64,000 nucleotides of DNA from Halorubrum salinum (GCF_024494575.1 NZ_JANHDO010000006.1:1-64000); one strand, 5' to 3'; shown: positions 1 to 9,290, counted from the first letter of the stretch. A program made the numbers and translations. The notes: generated by a model from the letters alone, not told the origin.

Positions 1-534
1 ACCCAAGCCTTCGGTCTCGCCGAGTTTTTGATATACCCGCCAAGTGCCACTCTCGTCGTGCAAGCGCGACAACCGCTGGAAGGACGTCCTGAGCGTTCCG
101 GCGCCGTTTTTCCGGGCCAGCGACTCGATGTATCGGGACATGAGAATCAGCACCAACTTCTCTGTGTCCGATGCCGGGAATCCACGGAGCTGGAAGATTG
201 TCCCTGAAAGTTCCATGATAATGTCTGGCGGATCGACATTTTCTAAGGGTTCGGTTCCCGTCCGGTAGAAATCTCCGTTAACCATCAACAGCCCGTCTTT
301 GAGATCCTCGAGCGGGGAGGTCTCGACAACCTCGCCGTCGCGTAACAGTAGTACAATATCGTCGTCGGTGCCTGAGAGCTGCTTCTCGCTCATGTCCGTC
401 GAGAGTCCGTCGAACAGGTTCTGAAGCATATTACGCATCGGTTCTGGGTCGGTTCGGTTGACGACCTGAACCGACCAGCCAGAATCTGCCCGCCCCTCAA
501 AGAATCGTGTCAGCGGTGTTACTGGCTCAGACAT
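1..534 (-). CDS. DICT-domain sensory protein (3' end outside window)
   Basis: The gene reads leftward from an ATG at 534-532 and stays open for 178 codons to the window edge, so it is partial. From about residue 55 the protein matches what I know of the haloarchaeal DICT sensory domain: a DGEVVETSPL stretch, then MVNGDFYRTGT, an LRGFPAS stretch, and the GTLRTSFQRLSRLHDESGT block near the C-terminus. DICT domains are found fused to, or beside, two-component and transcription regulators and are thought to be ligand or redox sensors. The gene is divergent from the globin-coupled transducer at 694, with 159 bases between them holding both promoters. It could be a stand-alone sensor or the N-terminal part of a longer regulator; the missing end decides this. 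Confidence 0.75.
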   Translation of the reverse strand, partial: MSEPVTPLTRFFEGRADSGWSVQVVNRTDPEPMRNMLQNLFDGLSTDMSEKQLSGTDDDIVLLLRDGEVVETSPLEDLKDGLLMVNGDFYRTGTEPLENVDPPDIIMELSGTIFQLRGFPASDTEKLVLILMSRYIESLARKNGAGTLRTSFQRLSRLHDESGTWRVYQKLGETEGLG

Positions 535-693
535 ACTGTTTTTAATAGGCTCGGAGTCATTTATAATTCCGGTAGCGTCGATCGGTGCACCGTGTTCCGT
601 CTGTACTGATCCGAGGGTCTCGTCCACATAATCTGTTACTACATCTGATAATTGGTGGAGGTGTTTCTTATGTTAGTCTATCTTTAACAAGGT

Positions 694-2289
694 ATGGCTA
701 ATCGACAACCATCGGACGAATTCAAGGTTAACGATCAAAATAGACGGACGGTAGACGGGGGCCGGCTTACAGAGCAGATCGGCATCGACAGTCGGGAAAT
801 TGAGTGGCGGAAAGACTTTACGCGGTTCGACTCAGATGACGTTGAGCGGCTGAACAGGCTTGAACCGCTGCTCAACGACATCGCGGACGACCTCGTCGAG
901 GACTTTTACGCACACCTCCAGAACTACTCCGAGTCGATGGCGATTATTGACTCGTCGACGAAGTCAGTCGAGGCGTTAAAACGGAGTCAAGCCGAGTATC
1001 TCAAAGACCTCGGACGCGGGCAGTACGATCAGTCGTACTTCGACAGCCGCGCTCGGATCGGAAAGATCCACGATATGCTCGATTTGGGTCCGAGAGTGTA
1101 CTTCGGGGCGTATTCGATCTACTACGAAGGCATTTTTGAGGCTATCGCCGAGGACATCAAGGACCGAGCTGTCCAGACTGATGGGGGTGCTGTTGCCCGC
1201 GATGGGTCGGCAGCCCGCCCGGCTGAGGGGTCACCCTCTGAGAGTTCAGACGACGGTGCGCCGATAACGTCTGTAGAGGCGGCCGTCGACGAGACCATCG
1301 AGCAGGCGCTATCGGCACTCAAGATCATTAACCTCGACCAGCAGGTCGCGATGGATACGTACATCCAGTCGTACAGCTCGCAAATTGAGTCGGAACTGGA
1401 GCGGCAGCGATCGGTCGCTGGGAACGTGGATTCATCCGTCGAGGAACTGCGCAACTCGACGAATCAGGTCGCGGAGAGTACTCAAGAGATCACCGACATC
1501 GCGACCGAACAGGTCGAAAATATGGAACAGGTCGCAAGTGAGGTGTCTAATCTAAGTGCGACTGTCGAAGAGGTCGCCTCAACCGCCGACGAAGTGGCAT
1601 CTACGAGTGCCGAAGCTGAATCCCATGCCATCGATGGGCGAGACTCGGCTGAGGAGGCGATGGATACCATGGAGGATGTCGCCGCCGCTACCAAGGCCGT
1701 CGCCGACGATGTCGACCAGCTCCAGGAGCGGATCGACGAGATCGACAACATCGTCGAGATCATCGACGATATCGCCGATCAAACCAACTTACTTGCGCTG
1801 AACGCATCTATTGAAGCCGCCCGGGCGGGCGACGCCGGATCTGGGTTCGCCGTCGTTGCCGATGAAGTAAAGTCTCTAGCAGAAGAATCGCAGGAGCAGG
1901 CCGGCCAGATCGAAAACACGGTGAGCACTATCCAAGCCGATACGAAGGAAACGGTGTCGAGCCTGAATGAGGTAACCGATCAGGTGGACGACGGCGTTGA
2001 GAGCGTTGACTCTGCGATGAACAACCTCGAAGAAATTGCCGACGCTGTCACAGATGCCGCCCAAGGAATCGATGAGGTCGCCAGAGCAACCGATGACCAA
2101 GCGGCCAGTACCGAAGAGGTTTCACAGATGGTCGATGACACACTCGTGCAGTCCCGTGAAGTCAGTACTGAGATTGCGGATGTCGCAGCAGCCAACGAAC
2201 GTCAGGCAGAGCGGGTCGAAGAGATCTCTGTCACTGTGGAAGACCTCGTTGAAAACGGAATGGAAACGCGAACAGGTGCGGACCGATGA
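694..2289 (+). CDS. HemAT-like globin-coupled methyl-accepting transducer
   Basis: This 531-residue soluble aerotaxis-type receptor should bind haem and oxygen and signal to CheA. Residues about 35-160 form a sensor globin: the [23 protein letters not shown] block gives a proximal histidine at about residue 126, and a globin-like helix pattern precedes it. An acidic linker (about 160-200) leads to a long coiled-coil signalling domain. Its conserved hairpin tip, with the [14 protein letters not shown] motif, lies at about residues 365-385. There is no transmembrane segment, as expected for HemAT. The stop codon overlaps the ATG of the next gene (ATGA at 2286), so the two are translationally coupled. 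The ATG sits close to the expected transcription start and no Shine-Dalgarno is visible, so the message is probably leaderless. A decayed relative lies at 16105-16712. Confidence 0.88.
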   Translation: MANRQPSDEFKVNDQNRRTVDGGRLTEQIGIDSREIEWRKDFTRFDSDDVERLNRLEPLLNDIADDLVEDFYAHLQNYSESMAIIDSSTKSVEALKRSQAEYLKDLGRGQYDQSYFDSRARIGKIHDMLDLGPRVYFGAYSIYYEGIFEAIAEDIKDRAVQTDGGAVARDGSAARPAEGSPSESSDDGAPITSVEAAVDETIEQALSALKIINLDQQVAMDTYIQSYSSQIESELERQRSVAGNVDSSVEELRNSTNQVAESTQEITDIATEQVENMEQVASEVSNLSATVEEVASTADEVASTSAEAESHAIDGRDSAEEAMDTMEDVAAATKAVADDVDQLQERIDEIDNIVEIIDDIADQTNLLALNASIEAARAGDAGSGFAVVADEVKSLAEESQEQAGQIENTVSTIQADTKETVSSLNEVTDQVDDGVESVDSAMNNLEEIADAVTDAAQGIDEVARATDDQAASTEEVSQMVDDTLVQSREVSTEIADVAAANERQAERVEEISVTVEDLVENGMETRTGADR

Positions 2290-2549
2290 GCGGTCATCCA
2301 CTGCGTGGCGAGCTCGCAGCTGCTTTTGACCGGGCGTCCTATCCACTCGTGTCTCCATTCGACCTAATTCCTGCGCTGCCAGACGGCCCAGAAACAGTGT
2401 TCGAAGCCGACGGTATCCGGGTTCCGGCGGTTGACATCGGACTTGTCCACGGCCACCACCTCGCCTTTCCTTACCGGTCAGCGGATGCACTGGTTGACGA
2501 TGTCATGGCGGCGCTGCGTGCGGATAACGTTCTTCCTTCCAGGGCCTGA
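2286..2549 (+). CDS. MTH865-family small protein
   Basis: This 87-residue protein starts at the ATGA overlap with the globin-coupled transducer. It shows the pattern I associate with the MTH865 family (PF07747): an [15 protein letters not shown] helix, a P[19 protein letters not shown] block and a C-terminal [18 protein letters not shown] helix. The family's biochemical role is unknown. In haloarchaea, members often sit as short single-domain genes. The translational overlap suggests it is made together with the oxygen sensor, but a functional link is inference only. The length matches the family. Confidence 0.7.
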   Translation: MSGHPLRGELAAAFDRASYPLVSPFDLIPALPDGPETVFEADGIRVPAVDIGLVHGHHLAFPYRSADALVDDVMAALRADNVLPSRA

Positions 2550-2712
2550 ATACGTCTCCTATCGGCTATTTTGTGAGAAGTCGCGTGCCTATTTGAAGTA
2601 ACATCTTCGCTGCGATCGATGTTTGAGCCCCCAATATCTCACTCACGTCAGCGATCCTTTGGACTGGAGGTCCAACCGGGTATATTATCAGATTGCATAT
2701 TTGGGCCTATGG

Positions 2713-2723
2713 TTATATATATA
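2713..2723 (+). promoter_or_regulatory. TATA box for the kinase-KaiC operon
   Basis: The AT-rich run TTATATATATA stands out from its surroundings. It lies about 50 bases upstream of the in-frame ATG at 2769, so transcription starting some 25-30 bases downstream would give a leader of about 20-30 bases. It falls inside the longest possible reading frame from 2619, which argues that the first 50 codons of that frame are not translated. Confidence 0.5.
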
Positions 2724-2768
2724 CTCGTCTATAATTATGAATGTCTACCACGTAATGTGGGACCATTT

Positions 2769-5114
2769 ATGAATAGACTTCCTCCGACAAGGCGTAATTC
2801 GGAAGCATCCATAGCGTCTCAGTCGGATTCCGTGCAGATTGGGCTACTTCTCGCTCAGCAAGCCAATAATGCGCGCTTGACCGACTGGTTATCTTCAGTA
2901 TATGATGTCGTTCAAGTAGATAGCCAGTCCCTCGTTCAGTCGAACTGTGACCTTTATATTGTAGATGAACTAATGCTGGAAAGACATTACTCCCGGCTCC
3001 GTCAACTCAAAGACAAATCGAACTCGGTCTTTCTCCCTTACCTTTTGCTTTCGACTACCTCGGATTCTCATCCGAATAATCAAGCGGTGTGGGATCTTGT
3101 GGATGAGATTATTTCTATGCCGACTCAAAAGCGGGCACTCTCCCATCGGCTTGTTAATCTCCTCCAACGACGCGACCTCTCGGTGGACCTTTCAACGGAG
3201 GCGGAACAGCAGCGTGATTTGTTCCGCAATATGTTTGAGTCTTCGAATGACGCAGTTTTTATTATTGATCCTGAATCCGAAGAGATCCGCGAATGTAATC
3301 CTCAAGCCTGTGAACTGCTTGGATATTCCAAAGACGAACTCCGTTCGTCTTCTCCGGATCTCATTCACCCTGACGTGAAATCAGAATTTTGGACGTTCGT
3401 CGACAGTGTTATTGAAAATGGTCGTGGGTATACCACAGAATTAACTTGCCGAACCAAAGGCGATAAGCAAATCAGGGCTGAAATCTCTGCCTCTGCGCTC
3501 CATGTCGATGGGCAGCCTCATTTCCTCGCCAGTGTTCGCGACGTCACGACCCGCTACGAGCAGCGACAGGTGCTCAAGCGGCTCCCTACCGTGACAGCTG
3601 ACATGATGGAGGCTCCGACAAAACATGAGGTTGCGGAGGTAGCGGTAGCCGCCGCAAAACACGTCTTCGGATACAATATCGCAGGTGTCCGGCTTTTAAA
3701 TACGGAGTCGACGCCAGAAACCCTCGATCTCGTGGCTGCAACCTCCGAAACATTCGAACTCTTAGAGGCCACACCAACCGTCTATGAACGTGGTGAGAGC
3801 GTAGTTGGGGGGGTCTTCGAGAGGCAAGAATCGATTTCTCTCAGTAATATTCAATCGAGTGAGACGCCATTCGGATACAAGCCTATACGGAGCGTGATGT
3901 GTTTTCCTCTCGGTGCTCACGGCGTGGTGAGTATCGGAGCAACAGAGTCTGCTGCATTCCGCGATGCGGATGTCGAATTGATGGGACTCTTGGCTGCGAC
4001 CACGACCGCCGCACTCACACGAGCCGAGCGTGAAGAATCACTGAGCGAACAGACAGAGTATTTCAGGGCCCTCTTTGAGAACGCGACTGATGCTATTGCG
4101 GATGTCAAATTTGAGAATGGTGGTCCCTATATTCAAGATGTTAATCCGGAATTTGAACGGGTATTCGGCTGTGAGAGGGCTACTGTCCGTGGAAACTCAC
4201 TCACTGAGCTCGTTGCCCCACCAAATGAGGAGGGGGCATCTCAGTCGCTTATCGCTCGCGCGTTTGTAGACGGGCGTACTACTGTCGACACTGAAGGGCG
4301 TCGTGAGACAGCAACCGGCCAGCGAGACTTCCTCATCCGTGTCGTTCCGATTCAACAGAACGACGAACACCTTGGTGCCTACGTCGTATATACGGATATC
4401 ACTGAGCAGAAACGGCGTGACCAGCAGCTCCAGGTCCTCAATCGTGTTCTTCGACACAACATTCGGAACAAACTGAATATTGTCCGTGGAGCCGTTGAGT
4501 GGTCACTTGATCATGAGCGCAATGTGCCAACGCCTCTCGCAGAGAGCGGGTTGGACGCTATAAACGAACTCCTTGATTTAAGCGAATCAGCTCGGACCCT
4601 TTTGAGCAAGACCAATTCGGAACAGAATCTCAAACCCGTCCCGATTGTCGATCTGATCGAGCGACCGGTGAGGTCACTTCGAGAACAGTATCCAGATGCA
4701 GACATCTCGACGGCGATTGAGACCGACGAGTGGCTGTCCGGCTCCGTTCAATTAGACCGTGCGCTGAAGGAGCTATGTGAAAACGCTATCACACATTCCA
4801 CTCAGGCGTCACCTGTAGTGGCCATTACAGCAGAACCAATAAAAAACAGAACAGATTGGGTGGAAATTACTGTCGAAGATAACGGTCCAGGGATCCCTGA
4901 CGCACAGCAAGCTGTGCTCCAGAAAGGAGAAGAGACTCAACTCCAGCACGGAAACGGACTGGGCCTCTGGACTGTTCACTGGATCGTCACCACCGCCGGT
5001 GGGGATCTCACGCTCTCGAACCGTGACGGTCCAGGAGCAACTGTAACGCTCAGGCTGCCTACTGTCGGCCCAGACTACTGTCTACAAGACGATCATTCGG
5101 AGACACCAGTATGA
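2769..5114 (+). CDS. Sensor histidine kinase: pseudo-receiver, PAS, GAF, PAS, kinase
   Basis: This 781-residue cytosolic kinase is the first gene of a chained operon. Domains in order: a receiver-like fold at about 20-130, PAS at 150-265, GAF at 280-410, PAS at 425-540, the phosphoacceptor helix with RVLRHNIRNKLNIV (histidine near residue 563), and an ATPase domain with ELCENAITHS (N box), DNGPGIP and GNGLGLW. The receiver-like part lacks the acidic pair and the switch lysine, so it is probably not phosphorylated. The frame stays open back to 2619, but those extra 50 codons contain the TATA box and have atypical composition, so I start at 2769. The stop overlaps the regulator start as ATGA. 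The sensed signal is unknown. Confidence 0.85.
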   Translation: MNRLPPTRRNSEASIASQSDSVQIGLLLAQQANNARLTDWLSSVYDVVQVDSQSLVQSNCDLYIVDELMLERHYSRLRQLKDKSNSVFLPYLLLSTTSDSHPNNQAVWDLVDEIISMPTQKRALSHRLVNLLQRRDLSVDLSTEAEQQRDLFRNMFESSNDAVFIIDPESEEIRECNPQACELLGYSKDELRSSSPDLIHPDVKSEFWTFVDSVIENGRGYTTELTCRTKGDKQIRAEISASALHVDGQPHFLASVRDVTTRYEQRQVLKRLPTVTADMMEAPTKHEVAEVAVAAAKHVFGYNIAGVRLLNTESTPETLDLVAATSETFELLEATPTVYERGESVVGGVFERQESISLSNIQSSETPFGYKPIRSVMCFPLGAHGVVSIGATESAAFRDADVELMGLLAATTTAALTRAEREESLSEQTEYFRALFENATDAIADVKFENGGPYIQDVNPEFERVFGCERATVRGNSLTELVAPPNEEGASQSLIARAFVDGRTTVDTEGRRETATGQRDFLIRVVPIQQNDEHLGAYVVYTDITEQKRRDQQLQVLNRVLRHNIRNKLNIVRGAVEWSLDHERNVPTPLAESGLDAINELLDLSESARTLLSKTNSEQNLKPVPIVDLIERPVRSLREQYPDADISTAIETDEWLSGSVQLDRALKELCENAITHSTQASPVVAITAEPIKNRTDWVEITVEDNGPGIPDAQQAVLQKGEETQLQHGNGLGLWTVHWIVTTAGGDLTLSNRDGPGATVTLRLPTVGPDYCLQDDHSETPV

Positions 5115-5713
5115 CAGAACTGAGTCAGACGCCGGAACGCGAACCGCCCACAATCCTTGTCGTTGAGGACGAGCGAGGATTGGCTGACCTATTTGCTCTC
5201 TATCTCGAAGATGAGTATACCACCCGAGTTGCATACGGTGGTGAAGAGGCCCTTGACCTCATCGACGGCGACGTAGATGCTGTGTTACTTGACCGGCGGA
5301 TGCCGGGACTTTCTGGTGATGAGACACTCGCTACACTTCGTGAGCGTGGACATGACCAACCCATTTCGATGCTTACCGCCGTTGATCCAGAAGAGGATAT
5401 CATCGGGCTAGATATTGACGAATATTTAATAAAACCGATTTCCGAGGTACAGCTTCAAGAGGCCGCCGAAGCACTCCTTGCGCGAAGACGGTACGATAAA
5501 GAGTTCCGCGAATACTTCGCCGCGATCTCAAAGAAGGCTGCTCTGGATGCCTCTATGAGCGAACAGGAACGCGCATCAAGTGACGCATATAACACATTAG
5601 AGGAGGAGGTGACGGAGGCAACAGATACAGCCGATTCTACGCTCACGGAGATGATGGCGACAGACGCGTTCGCCGGATCCCGATTCGCTGATATTTCAGA
5701 CCAACACTTATGA
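5111..5713 (+). CDS. HalX-type response regulator
   Basis: This 200-residue protein has an N-terminal receiver with the acidic pair at E19-D20, a phosphoacceptor aspartate at about residue 61 (VLLDRRMPG) and a switch lysine near 108 (EYLIKPIS). The C-terminal 75 residues, starting with RRRYDKEFREYFAAISKKAAL, match the haloarchaeal HalX helical domain, which accompanies receivers that lack a DNA-binding domain. It starts at an ATGA overlap with the upstream kinase, which is its likely phosphodonor, and ends at an ATGA overlap with a 28-codon micro-ORF. Output probably passes through protein contacts with the HalOD1 or KaiC-like products of the same operon; that is inference. Confidence 0.88.
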   Translation: MTELSQTPEREPPTILVVEDERGLADLFALYLEDEYTTRVAYGGEEALDLIDGDVDAVLLDRRMPGLSGDETLATLRERGHDQPISMLTAVDPEEDIIGLDIDEYLIKPISEVQLQEAAEALLARRRYDKEFREYFAAISKKAALDASMSEQERASSDAYNTLEEEVTEATDTADSTLTEMMATDAFAGSRFADISDQHL

Positions 5714-5796
5714 CAACTAACGCTACAACTCAGCCGAGAGCGAGCAACTCTGGGCGTACTCGACAGTGGACGACACAGTGGGACAGCGCCGTATGA
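5710..5796 (+). CDS. 28-residue micro-ORF linking response regulator and HalOD1 gene
   Basis: An ATG at 5710 overlaps the response-regulator stop (ATGA). The frame runs 28 codons and stops at a TGA overlapping the only ATG of the HalOD1 gene (ATGA at 5793). The predicted peptide is polar and Thr/Arg rich with two tryptophans near its end (RQWTTQW). I recognise no family. Every other junction in this operon is also ATGA, which makes the micro-ORF a plausible translated coupling peptide. Its main role may be to carry ribosomes across the 79-base gap. It could instead be a relic of a longer HalOD1 N-terminus. Confidence 0.45.
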   Translation: MTTNATTQPRASNSGRTRQWTTQWDSAV

Positions 5797-6167
5797 ACGA
5801 CAGTCTCTCTATTCTTAGTAGTGATTTTGGTCCGGATTCGACGATTGACGTGCCACAGGGGAAAATTAAATACGACTCGTCACTGGAGGCGTATCGGCTC
5901 AAACACGACTGGTCGACGCACGATTCGCTCAGTGTCTCGGTATTTGCGGTCATAGAAGCCGCATCGACGGGTTCGACAGACGAACTGCCGCCGTTGCTCG
6001 AACGTATCGACCCGGATGCACTGGACTGCCTTTTTGCCCCGACCACGTCGGGGGCGTCGAGAGTGCACGGACAGATAGCATTCCCATACGCAGGCTTCCA
6101 TGTGACTATTGCTGCGGACGGAACGATCACAGTCCAACAGAGTACCACAGCGGATGACACTTCATGA
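5793..6167 (+). CDS. HalOD1 output-domain protein
   Basis: This 124-residue protein has a single HalOD1 domain at about residues 30-105, recognised by the run of helix then VIEAASTGSTDELPPLLERI, the DPDALDCLF turn, and the strand pair VHGQIAFPYAGFHVTIAADGTITV. HalOD1 is a haloarchaeal output domain of unknown activity that is usually found near two-component genes. An alternative GTG at 5766 would add nine residues. The ATG at 5793 is preferred because it overlaps the micro-ORF stop and already gives a complete domain. The TGA overlaps the KaiC-like ATG at 6164. Confidence 0.78.
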   Translation: MNDSLSILSSDFGPDSTIDVPQGKIKYDSSLEAYRLKHDWSTHDSLSVSVFAVIEAASTGSTDELPPLLERIDPDALDCLFAPTTSGASRVHGQIAFPYAGFHVTIAADGTITVQQSTTADDTS

Positions 6168-7666
6168 CAGACAATTCAGAACCAGACTCAATACCAGAGA
6201 CCGTACAGACCTTTGACCGTATTTCAACCGGTATTCGTGGCCTCGATACCATTCTGAATGGTGGGCTTATTCCCGAACGAAGTTATCTCGTTCGAGGGCG
6301 GCCAGGCACCGGCAAGACAATTCTGGGATTGCATTATCTCACGCAAGGAACAGAACAGAGCGAAACATCGTTGTTCATCAATCTTGAGGAAACAACGGCG
6401 GATATCGAACAGAATGCAGCCGCCCTTGGCTTCGATGTCGAGAACGTTCATTTTCTCGATCTGAGCCCAAAGTCGGAGTTTTTCGCCGCCGATCAGGGTT
6501 ACGATATCTTCGAATCTAGCGAGGTCGAACGCGATCCGCTCGTGGAAAAAATCACCGAACAGGTATCGACAATTGAACCGGATCGCGTGTTTGTCGATCC
6601 GATCAGCCAGCTCCGATACCTCTCGACCGATCAGTACCAGTTCCGCAAGCAGGCACTCTCCTTTATGCGACTACTGGGCGAGGCAGGTGCGACCGTCCTG
6701 TTCACGACGCAGGCCACCGAGGATGCTCCGGACGACGATCTGCAGTTTATGAGTGACGGAATGATAGAACTCGGATACGCGTCGACTGGTCGATCGATCA
6801 GCGTACCGAAATTCCGCGGTTCAGCGACTCGGAGCGGGGACCACGCGGTGAAGATCACTGATACCGGACTCGCCGTGTATCCAGAACTCGCTCCAGGAGA
6901 CTACGAACAGGAATTCGTGGATGAACCCATCTCCGCAGGTGTTCCAGAAGTCGACCAACTACTTAATGGTGGGCTGGATCGGGGTACAGTGACCGTTATC
7001 TCCGGGCCAACTGGGGTCGGGAAGACGACGACCGGCACGCAGTTCATGAAAGAAGCAGCGGGCCGAGGCGAACGTTCAGTGATGTATCTCTTCGAGGAAA
7101 CGACGGGCACCTTTATGCGGCGATCTGAGGCAGTCAATATCCCCGTCGCGGAGATGCGGGACCGAGGGACACTCACTGTCGAAGAGATCGAGGCTTTAGA
7201 GATCTCACCCCAGGAGTTCGCCAATATGGTCCGCCAGGAAGTCGAAGAACAAGGGGCTGAAATTGTGATGATCGATGGGATCGCGGGCTACAAGCTTGCC
7301 TTAGAAGGCGAAGAAGGCGAGCTTGTTTCTCATCTCCACTCTCTCGGTCGGTATCTTAAAAATATGGGTGTGACTGTTATTATGATCGAAGAGATTACTA
7401 ATATCACAGGAGAATTTCAGGCGACTGATGTTGGGATAAGCTACCTCGCAGACAATATTGTCTTTCTTCGGCATCTCGAAGTTCAGGGTGAGATGCGAAA
7501 AGTTATTGGCGTCCTGAAAATGCGTACCAGCGACTTCGAACGGACATTACGGGGGTTCAAAATCACCGAGCACGGAATTACAGTCGGCGAACCACTAACA
7601 CAGCTCCGAGGGATTCTCAGTGGCACGCCGGAATGGACTGATGAGTCAGACACGACTGACCAATAA
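6164..7666 (+). CDS. KaiC/RAD55-like double ATPase
   Basis: This 500-residue protein has two RecA-fold KaiC domains in tandem. The first has a Walker A motif GRPGTGKT at about 45-52, the paired catalytic glutamates in FINLEETT near 76-77, and a Walker B-like segment RVFVDPISQ. The second has GPTGVGKT at about 281-288, YLFEETTG, and a Walker B IVMIDGIAGY. The size is close to that of cyanobacterial KaiC (about 520). No kaiA or kaiB is visible. In archaea such proteins are thought to act as ATP-dependent signalling switches rather than a full clock. The gene is coupled by ATGA to HalOD1 and followed after about ten bases by another kinase, so the operon encodes kinase, regulator, output domain, ATPase and kinase together. 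Confidence 0.88.
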   Translation: MTDNSEPDSIPETVQTFDRISTGIRGLDTILNGGLIPERSYLVRGRPGTGKTILGLHYLTQGTEQSETSLFINLEETTADIEQNAAALGFDVENVHFLDLSPKSEFFAADQGYDIFESSEVERDPLVEKITEQVSTIEPDRVFVDPISQLRYLSTDQYQFRKQALSFMRLLGEAGATVLFTTQATEDAPDDDLQFMSDGMIELGYASTGRSISVPKFRGSATRSGDHAVKITDTGLAVYPELAPGDYEQEFVDEPISAGVPEVDQLLNGGLDRGTVTVISGPTGVGKTTTGTQFMKEAAGRGERSVMYLFEETTGTFMRRSEAVNIPVAEMRDRGTLTVEEIEALEISPQEFANMVRQEVEEQGAEIVMIDGIAGYKLALEGEEGELVSHLHSLGRYLKNMGVTVIMIEEITNITGEFQATDVGISYLADNIVFLRHLEVQGEMRKVIGVLKMRTSDFERTLRGFKITEHGITVGEPLTQLRGILSGTPEWTDESDTTDQ

Positions 7667-7677
7667 TTCCCACCGTG

Positions 7678-9096
7678 ATGGAATCTTCGAACAAAGACCA
7701 CGATCACCGACCGACACTCCTCCTGCTGATCCAAAGCGACCGGAATCGCGAATTACTTGCTGAGCAGCTTGAGCCGGAATACACCGTTCAGACTCACACC
7801 GATACACCGTTTGCAGATTCCGACTTCGATCTGTGTCTGGTCGATACTCGCTCGTTCGAGAGATTTGAGGACGAGCTTCAAAAAGTGCAAACTGTAACTG
7901 CACCGACGTTCTTACCGGTGCTTTTGCTTACTGGTGACAGGTCACCGGATCAGTTCACCGGTACCACTTGGGATATTGTTGATGAACTGATTCAACGACC
8001 GGTCAGTAGGGCCGAATTAAACGCACGGATCGATAACCTTCTGCAACGCCGCCAGTTGTCGCTCGAACTCACACGGCAGAAAGAGCAGAGTGACAGGCGA
8101 TTTGAATCGCTATTCCAGTCCACCCCGGATCCAGTTGTGGTAGTGAAACCGGATGGAACAGTCACCGAGGCAAACGATGCTTTTGTCGAGGCGTTCGGCT
8201 TCGACACCGAATCATTAGCAGATCGACCAATCTCTGACTTCGAATTCACGCCATCAGAGCTACTGGAGCGGGTTCTCGTAAAAATCGATGACGATGATAC
8301 GACGACAACAGTTCAGTGGCAACGCGATGGGGAGAACCCCCAAGTGATGGAATTAAACACAGAAGCTATTTCCGGGCTTGGTAAAGCTGCCGAGCGAATC
8401 GGGATATTCAGAGACGTCACGGAGAGGGCGAAACGCGAAGAGGAACTCGCAGGACAGAACGAACGGCTTCAGGAATTCGCCGGCACGGTTGCTCACGACC
8501 TACGGAACCCGCTCAACGTCGCGACTGGCCGGCTTGAACTGGCACGAAAGACAGGGGATGTCGAACATTTCGAAGCGATCGACCAGTCTCACGAGCGCAT
8601 GAAAGAAATGATCGATGAACTCCTGTCGCTCGCGAAACAAGGGCAAGCAGTTCTTGATCCGAACGCAGTCACGCTCTCTGAGATTACCACACAAGCGTGG
8701 GAGCACGTTGAAACAGCAGATGCCACGCTCGAAATTGATGTCGACACGTCGGTTGTCATACTAGCGGACGAAGGACGATTGTGTGAACTCTTCGAGAATC
8801 TCTTTCGAAATGCGATTGAACATAGTAAGGAGCGTGTCACCGTTACTTTCGGTACTCTTGACGATGACACGGGGTTCTACGTGGAAGACGACGGGCCCGG
8901 GATAGCTGCTAACGAACGTGACGAGGTGTTTGAAGTGGGATACACTGATGCCGAGGAGGGTACCGGATTCGGACTCTCGATTGTCCAACAGATTGTTGAT
9001 GGACACGAATGGGAAATCGCTATCACAGAGGGGACTAGGGACGGAGCACGATTTGAGATTCGCAACGTTGATATCGACCGCATCCCGCAAGAATAG
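7678..9096 (+). CDS. Sensor histidine kinase: pseudo-receiver, PAS, kinase
   Basis: This 472-residue cytosolic kinase closes the KaiC operon. A receiver-like fold at about 10-125 resembles that of the kinase at 2769 (shared TWDIVDE/VWDLVDE and NLLQRR motifs) and lacks the switch lysine (QRPVS instead of KP). A PAS domain at 135-245 and a HisKA domain with VAHDLRNPLNVA follow (histidine near residue 272). The ATPase domain carries LFENLFRNAIEHS, DDGPGIA and GTGFGLSIV. A GTG at 7675 directly precedes the ATG at 7678, and either could initiate. The lysine loss suggests the domain is a protein-interaction module, perhaps for the neighbouring KaiC-like protein. Confidence 0.85.
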   Translation: MESSNKDHDHRPTLLLLIQSDRNRELLAEQLEPEYTVQTHTDTPFADSDFDLCLVDTRSFERFEDELQKVQTVTAPTFLPVLLLTGDRSPDQFTGTTWDIVDELIQRPVSRAELNARIDNLLQRRQLSLELTRQKEQSDRRFESLFQSTPDPVVVVKPDGTVTEANDAFVEAFGFDTESLADRPISDFEFTPSELLERVLVKIDDDDTTTTVQWQRDGENPQVMELNTEAISGLGKAAERIGIFRDVTERAKREEELAGQNERLQEFAGTVAHDLRNPLNVATGRLELARKTGDVEHFEAIDQSHERMKEMIDELLSLAKQGQAVLDPNAVTLSEITTQAWEHVETADATLEIDVDTSVVILADEGRLCELFENLFRNAIEHSKERVTVTFGTLDDDTGFYVEDDGPGIAANERDEVFEVGYTDAEEGTGFGLSIVQQIVDGHEWEIAITEGTRDGARFEIRNVDIDRIPQE

Positions 9097-9274
9097 AAGT
9101 CAGCTCGACACTATATTGTGCTGATCCTTGAGAAGAGACAGTAACTGTAGTCCGCATATTTTTGAGACACCGATCAATACGCATCGGGTTCCGCTCCCCT
9201 ACGTGGCAGCCGAACCTCGATAATTCTGGTCCCGAATGTTAGGTTGTCGAATCGGGGCACTACGGAAACTCAAA

Positions 9275-9290
9275 AAAGGCCTACGCCTTT
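9275..9290 (+). terminator. Short hairpin after the KaiC operon
   Basis: AAAGGC, the four-base loop CTAC, then GCCTTT form a perfect six-base stem. Slightly wider arms of A5GG and CCT5 (about 9274-9305) could form an alternative pairing. It lies in the 268-base gap between the operon end and the next kinase. It could end the operon transcript or act in the next promoter region. The rest of the gap shows no gene. Confidence 0.35.
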
